From assembly GCA_910575815.1 (NCBI GenBank), contig CAJTFN010000006.1:62001-126000 (forward strand): a DNA stretch of 64,000 bases, read 5' to 3'. Position 1 is the stretch's first letter; each line of letters opens with the position of its first letter. The translations under genes and the position numbers were made by a program. Positions 60,433-64,000 of this stretch are shown one piece after another. The notes beneath the pieces are model-generated. The model did no database searches. It worked only from the letters and a program-made list of their open reading frames with translations, and was not told the origin of the DNA. This DNA is from Oscillospiraceae bacterium. Lineage in GTDB: Bacteria; Bacillota; Clostridia; Oscillospirales; Oscillospiraceae.

Positions 60433-61161
60433 ATGAGAAAGAAATTAAGCACCCTGCTGTGCGTCCTGCTGCTGTGCGCGCTCTGCGCCTGCGGCAGCGG
60501 CCAGGCAGCTGTGGAAAATTCTCCACCGGACACCGGGAAGACCGATTCCCTTCCCAACGAGACGAAAACGCCGGACCCCGCCCCTCAGGAAGCCCCCACC
60601 GAAACGCCGGAGGACTCCCAGGAGGAGGCCGGAGAAACCGAATCCCCGGTGGAGGAAACCCAGGATCCCGCCCCGGCGGATCCCCTCGCGCAGGGGAAAC
60701 CAACCGAATCCCAAGACAAACCTGAGGCAAAGCCTGAAGCAAAATCCGAAACAAAGCCCGAGACAAAGCCCGAAACAAAGCCCGAAGCAAAGCCTGAGAC
60801 AAAGCCTGAAACACAGCCTGAGACAAAGCCCGAAGTAAAATCCGAGACAAAACCCGAGTCGGAGGTTCCGCCGGAGCTCTCCCCGGAACTGGCGCCGCCG
60901 CCCATTCACGATTCGACGCCCGAGCCGGCGCCTCAACCGGAAGCGGAGACCCCGCCCGCGGTGGACCGCAAGGCCGTGGCCCAGGGGCTGGTGGGCCGCC
61001 CGGTCAGCGAGCTCTACGCCGCCATCGGCCGCCCCATCTCCGCGGACTACGCACCCAGCTGCCTCGTGGTGGACGGAGAGGACGGCGAACTGGTTTACGA
61101 CGGTTTTGTAGTCTACACAGAAAAGGGCACGGATTATGAGACGGTGTACGCCGTGTTTTGA
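60433..61161 (+). CDS. Lipoprotein with Lys-Pro-Glu repeat linker
   Basis: 242 residues. The signal peptide MRKKLSTLLCVLLLCALCAC ends in a lipobox with the lipidated cysteine at residue 20. About 140 residues of Pro/Glu/Lys low complexity follow, with many KPE(T/A) units, a wall-spanning stalk. The folded part is only the last 65 residues (DRKAVAQGLVGRPVSELYAAIGRPISADYAP, then LVYDGFVVYTEKG), a small alpha/beta domain seen in other Clostridia exoproteins but without a known function. ATG with AAAAGGAG nine bases upstream. Cotranscription with both neighbours is likely. Confidence 0.82.
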   Translation: MRKKLSTLLCVLLLCALCACGSGQAAVENSPPDTGKTDSLPNETKTPDPAPQEAPTETPEDSQEEAGETESPVEETQDPAPADPLAQGKPTESQDKPEAKPEAKSETKPETKPETKPEAKPETKPETQPETKPEVKSETKPESEVPPELSPELAPPPIHDSTPEPAPQPEAETPPAVDRKAVAQGLVGRPVSELYAAIGRPISADYAPSCLVVDGEDGELVYDGFVVYTEKGTDYETVYAVF

Positions 61162-61230
61162 CACGGTTCCCGCCCCAAAGGGCATATGATGCCTTTAAAG
61201 CGTTCAGTCTGACCTTTGGAGGATAGCATT

Positions 61231-63564
61231 TTGAAGAATCACAAATGGATTCCGGCCGCCGCCATCGCCATTGCGCTGGCGGTTTTGGCCGTGACAACGG
61301 CTTATGTATACATACCCGGCGGGGACCTGCCCGCCTTTGAGGAGGGAGAGCTCCGCCTCTGCCGCAATGAAGACGGCAGCCTGGAGCTGAACTGGCCGGA
61401 AGCTAGCCTAACGGACGCAGCCAAGCGCGCTTTCTCCTCCGTCTCCTACCAGCTGGAGCTCAAAAGCGGCGATCTGGCCCTTCGGGAGGAATACGGCTCC
61501 CCCGGCGTCTTTCTGGAGTCCTTCCCGTTGCCGGTGGAGGTCCGCGTCCGGATTCTGGCGGAGGGGAAGAACCTGCTGGGCCTCACCCGGCGAGTCACCG
61601 GCGGGACTTTGACGGCGACGGTGGAGCCCGCGGAGCTCCCCGTGCCGAAGGTGACCGGCACGCCGGGACCGGGGGCGCTGGCCCTCTCCTGGAAGCTATC
61701 GGGGGAGGCTCCCGATTTCTGCGAGATTTTCTCTCCGGAGGACGGCAGAGTCGTCCGCACCGCCGCCGCTGGGGAAACCCGGGCGGATCTGCGGGTCGGC
61801 AAGCAGGAGGGAGATCTGCTCCTGCCCAGCTACGAACGGCCTTTGGAGGTTCTCGTCCGGGCGGGGGTCCGGGGCGAGGGATACGTCCTCTGCGGTCCCG
61901 CTTCCAACACCATCACCGTGGAACGGCAGGATCTGCTGGGAGACGACCTGAATCTCCGCTTCCAGGAGACGGCCCCCCAGGTCTATACCCTGGAGTGGGA
62001 CGAGACCCGGGGCGAATTCTACGAGCTCCAGGAGTGGAGCCGGGAGGGATGGGCTCTTCGGGACACCCTGGAACCGTCGGAGAGCTTCACCTACGATCTG
62101 GGCCGTCTGGGCTCCGGGTCCCACCATCGGTTCCAGGTGGTGGCCAAGGACCGCAACGGCACCGTTCGCTCCTCGGAGGAGGCGGACTTCTTCGCCTCCA
62201 TTTCCCCGCTGTACGCCACCGTCTGGCCCATCATCGAACAGCCTTTTTATGAGAAAGCCAGCGCAGAGTCCCCTTCCCTAGGCAAGCTTCCCGGCGGGAC
62301 AGCTCTTTGCGTTCTGGAGGAAAGCGGAGACTGGTTCCAGGTCCGGTACAAGGACCAGTACGGCTGGGTGGACAGCCGCTTCTGCATGATTAATCTGCCG
62401 GAGTATGTGGGAGACCATTGCGCCTATGACATCACCAACAGCTACCGTTCCATCTTCAAGGTTCACGAAGCCCCCATCGCCTTGATTACGGACCAGGTGA
62501 TTCAGGGCTTTGAGCACATCCAAACAACGGACGAGCACTTCCTGGTTCCCTATCTCTATCCCTGTTCCAAGAAGCTTCTCAGCGCCGCCCAGGCGGCGGA
62601 GGCCGATGGCTACCGTCTGAAAATCTACGAGGCCTTCCGGCCCAACGAGGCCACCCGCTATCTCTATGACACCACCGCTGCCCAACTGGAATGGGCCGCC
62701 CTGGTCTACGACGAGGATGAGAACGCCGTTGACCCCGTCACCGGCTGGGTGGTGGACTTGGCGGACGGGCTTTTGACGGACCCGGAAACCAAGGAGAAAA
62801 TCAGCCGGGAAGAGCTGGCCCAGCGGCAGGCGGAAGAGACCCAGGAGGAAACCCCGGAAGAGGGTCTGCCGCCGGACGGATCGCCCGTTCCCGTTCCGGA
62901 GGACACCGACCCTTCCCAACCCTTCTTCACACTGCCGGAGGAAGGAGAGGGCGGCAATCTGGAGGAAATTCCGGAGGAAGTTCCCCCGGAGGCAGAGGCG
63001 CCCTCTGGTGAGCCCTCCGGGACGCCCTCTGAGGAACCCTCCGGGGACTCCTCCGAGAGCTCTGAGACCTCTGAGACGCCGGAAGAGGAGCCAGAGGAGA
63101 CTTACGACACCTATTTCTCGGTAATGACCAACAATGGCCGCTTCCACCTGGGGAGCTTCCTGGCCCGGGTGACCTCCGCCCACAACCGGGGCATTGCCCT
63201 GGACCTGACGCTGGAACGGCAGGACAGCGGCGAGGAGCTGGAGATGCAGAGCGCCATCCACGACCTGAGCTGGTACTCCGCCACCTACCTGAACAACGAG
63301 AACGCCAAGCTCCTGGAGAAGTACATGACCGCCACTGGCATGCGGGGCCTGACCTCGGAATGGTGGCACTTTCAGGACGACGAAACCCGGGAGGCCATCG
63401 GCCTGTCCAGCTATCTGTTCCGAGGCGTGAACCTGGCCGGCTGGACCCGGGACGAGACCGGCTGGCGCTACCGTAACGAGGACGGCAGTTTCCTTCGCGA
63501 CACCTCCGCGACGGTGGACGGAAAACGCCGCACCTTCGACCAAAACGGCTATACAACGGACTGA
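61231..63564 (+). CDS. Membrane-anchored VanX-type M15 peptidase with SH3 domain and acidic insert
   Basis: 777 residues from TTG 61231 (GGAGG eight bases upstream; an earlier TTG touches the ribosome site). An N-terminal anchor helix (residues 5-25) is followed by beta-sandwich repeats (about 35-320) and a bacterial SH3 domain (about 325-390, ending YGWVDSRFC). The D-alanyl-D-alanine dipeptidase domain follows. It has Arg470 (EAFRPNEA), the zinc motif SAHNRGIALD (His651, Asp658) and EWWHF (Glu710, His713), so all catalytic residues are present. Between Arg470 and His651 lies an insert rich in Glu, Pro and Ser (about 515-625). It probably trims wall stem peptides rather than giving vancomycin resistance, since no VanH/VanA is near. 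Confidence 0.88.
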   Translation: MKNHKWIPAAAIAIALAVLAVTTAYVYIPGGDLPAFEEGELRLCRNEDGSLELNWPEASLTDAAKRAFSSVSYQLELKSGDLALREEYGSPGVFLESFPLPVEVRVRILAEGKNLLGLTRRVTGGTLTATVEPAELPVPKVTGTPGPGALALSWKLSGEAPDFCEIFSPEDGRVVRTAAAGETRADLRVGKQEGDLLLPSYERPLEVLVRAGVRGEGYVLCGPASNTITVERQDLLGDDLNLRFQETAPQVYTLEWDETRGEFYELQEWSREGWALRDTLEPSESFTYDLGRLGSGSHHRFQVVAKDRNGTVRSSEEADFFASISPLYATVWPIIEQPFYEKASAESPSLGKLPGGTALCVLEESGDWFQVRYKDQYGWVDSRFCMINLPEYVGDHCAYDITNSYRSIFKVHEAPIALITDQVIQGFEHIQTTDEHFLVPYLYPCSKKLLSAAQAAEADGYRLKIYEAFRPNEATRYLYDTTAAQLEWAALVYDEDENAVDPVTGWVVDLADGLLTDPETKEKISREELAQRQAEETQEETPEEGLPPDGSPVPVPEDTDPSQPFFTLPEEGEGGNLEEIPEEVPPEAEAPSGEPSGTPSEEPSGDSSESSETSETPEEEPEETYDTYFSVMTNNGRFHLGSFLARVTSAHNRGIALDLTLERQDSGEELEMQSAIHDLSWYSATYLNNENAKLLEKYMTATGMRGLTSEWWHFQDDETREAIGLSSYLFRGVNLAGWTRDETGWRYRNEDGSFLRDTSATVDGKRRTFDQNGYTTD

Positions 63565-63570
63565 CCCCAT

Positions 63571-63615
63571 AAAAACCTTCCCCGGAAGCCGGTTCGGCTT
63601 CCGGGGGAGGTTTTT
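63571..63615. terminator. Bidirectional terminator between convergent genes
   Basis: A long stem beginning AAAAACCT and ending AGGTTTTT with a 5-base loop. T tracts occur on both strands. Confidence 0.9.
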
Positions 63616-63637
63616 CAAACGCGGCCAGCCGTCGCGC

Positions 63638-64000
63638 TTATAAAACCAGGTTCGCAAAAAGCACAATGAGGGGAATGGCAATGAGGGTGCGCTCCATGAA
63701 GATCAAAAACAGCTTCCAGAGATTCAGGGGGATCTCGCTTTTGATGATGATGGCTCCCACCTCGGTCAGGTAGATGATCTGCACCAGAGAGAGGACGCCC
63801 ACCACAAACCTGGTCTTCACGGAGGTCAAGCCGCCAATCAGCAGGGCCGGGATAAACATATCCGTAAACCCGATCAGCGTGGCCGGAGCAGCGGCAAAGG
63901 CCTCCTCCAGGCCCAGCGCTTGCAGATAGAGACCCATGGGGTAGGATACCCAGTCGAAGAGCGGCGTGTAGGTGGCGATGATCAGCACCAGAGTTCCCCA
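63638..64000 (-). CDS. YjiH-like nucleoside-recognition (GATE) domain membrane protein, C-terminal part
   Basis: The frame is open to the window edge, so only the last 120 residues are seen (63988 is an internal GTG). Three to four hydrophobic segments are visible (ATLIGFTDMFIPALLIGGL, FVVGVLSLVQIIYLTEVGAIII, TLIAIPLIVLFANLVL). The pattern, with the TEVGAIIIKSEIPLNLWKLF motif, is that of YjiH/SpmA-like proteins with a nucleoside recognition domain. Substrate unknown. Confidence 0.82.
   Translation of the reverse strand, partial: WGTLVLIIATYTPLFDWVSYPMGLYLQALGLEEAFAAAPATLIGFTDMFIPALLIGGLTSVKTRFVVGVLSLVQIIYLTEVGAIIIKSEIPLNLWKLFLIFMERTLIAIPLIVLFANLVL

Noticed and set aside
61231..63564. Vancomycin resistance gene vanX
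   Set aside because: The catalytic motifs fit the family, but there are no VanH, VanA or VanRS genes, and the protein is a large membrane-anchored multidomain form.

Overview
The window is a contiguous, mostly GC-rich, gene-dense stretch of a low-redundancy bacterial chromosome. The content points to an anaerobic Clostridia lineage of the Oscillospiraceae type (Flavonifractor/Lawsonibacter-like). The evidence is a YesM/YesN-type sensor and regulator pair, AsnA, a four-subunit ferredoxin-dependent 2-oxoacid oxidoreductase, methionine gamma-lyase, a split transketolase, a leucine T-box, an SLH-domain exoprotein, and strong AGGAGG ribosome sites with consensus TTGACA/TATAAT promoters. No rRNA, tRNA or CRISPR array was seen. 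The genus assignment is an inference.

Layout. 1-2.4 kb: end of gltX, then asnA. 2.4-5.7 kb (minus): AraC-type response regulator and histidine kinase, divergent from 5.9-12.6 kb: livKHMGF branched-chain amino acid ABC transporter followed by the two halves of a transketolase. 12.7-16.8 kb: a small XRE/membrane pair, a CapA-like phosphatase, and an ECF sigma/anti-sigma pair. 16.8-25 kb: a glycogen-debranching enzyme, a LysR regulator divergent from methionine gamma-lyase, and a gamma-delta-alpha-beta 2-oxoacid:ferredoxin oxidoreductase, which together could turn methionine into propionyl-CoA.

25.3-49.9 kb is a large exopolysaccharide locus. A short plus-strand operon (Fe-S/F420-hydrogenase-like protein, DUF1919, GT2) converges on a long minus-strand array. 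That array carries a coiled-coil protein, an SDR-PelD fusion, PelE, PelF, PelG, a large polytopic membrane protein, a DUF2194 exoprotein, DUF2304, two glycosyltransferases, two DUF4832-type proteins, the remnant of a Stealth-type phosphotransferase, a flippase and another GT2. It is a Pel-like synthase with a c-di-GMP receptor whose inhibitory-site RxxD is intact, joined to a flippase-type polysaccharide module. A 1.7-kb element with terminal inverted repeats and a 10-bp target duplication, carrying one zinc-ribbon/HTH gene, sits in the convergent intergenic space.

49.9-64 kb: a DUF3795 protein, a MITE-like repeat, two divergent small HTH regulators, a leucine T-box upstream of leuA, a structured leader upstream of a VOC protein/AEC transporter pair, an MBOAT O-acyltransferase with an AlgX/AlgJ-like partner, an SLH-transglutaminase exoprotein, a repeat-rich lipoprotein, a VanX-type M15 peptidase with an acidic insert inside its catalytic domain, and the end of a nucleoside-recognition-domain membrane protein that runs off the window.
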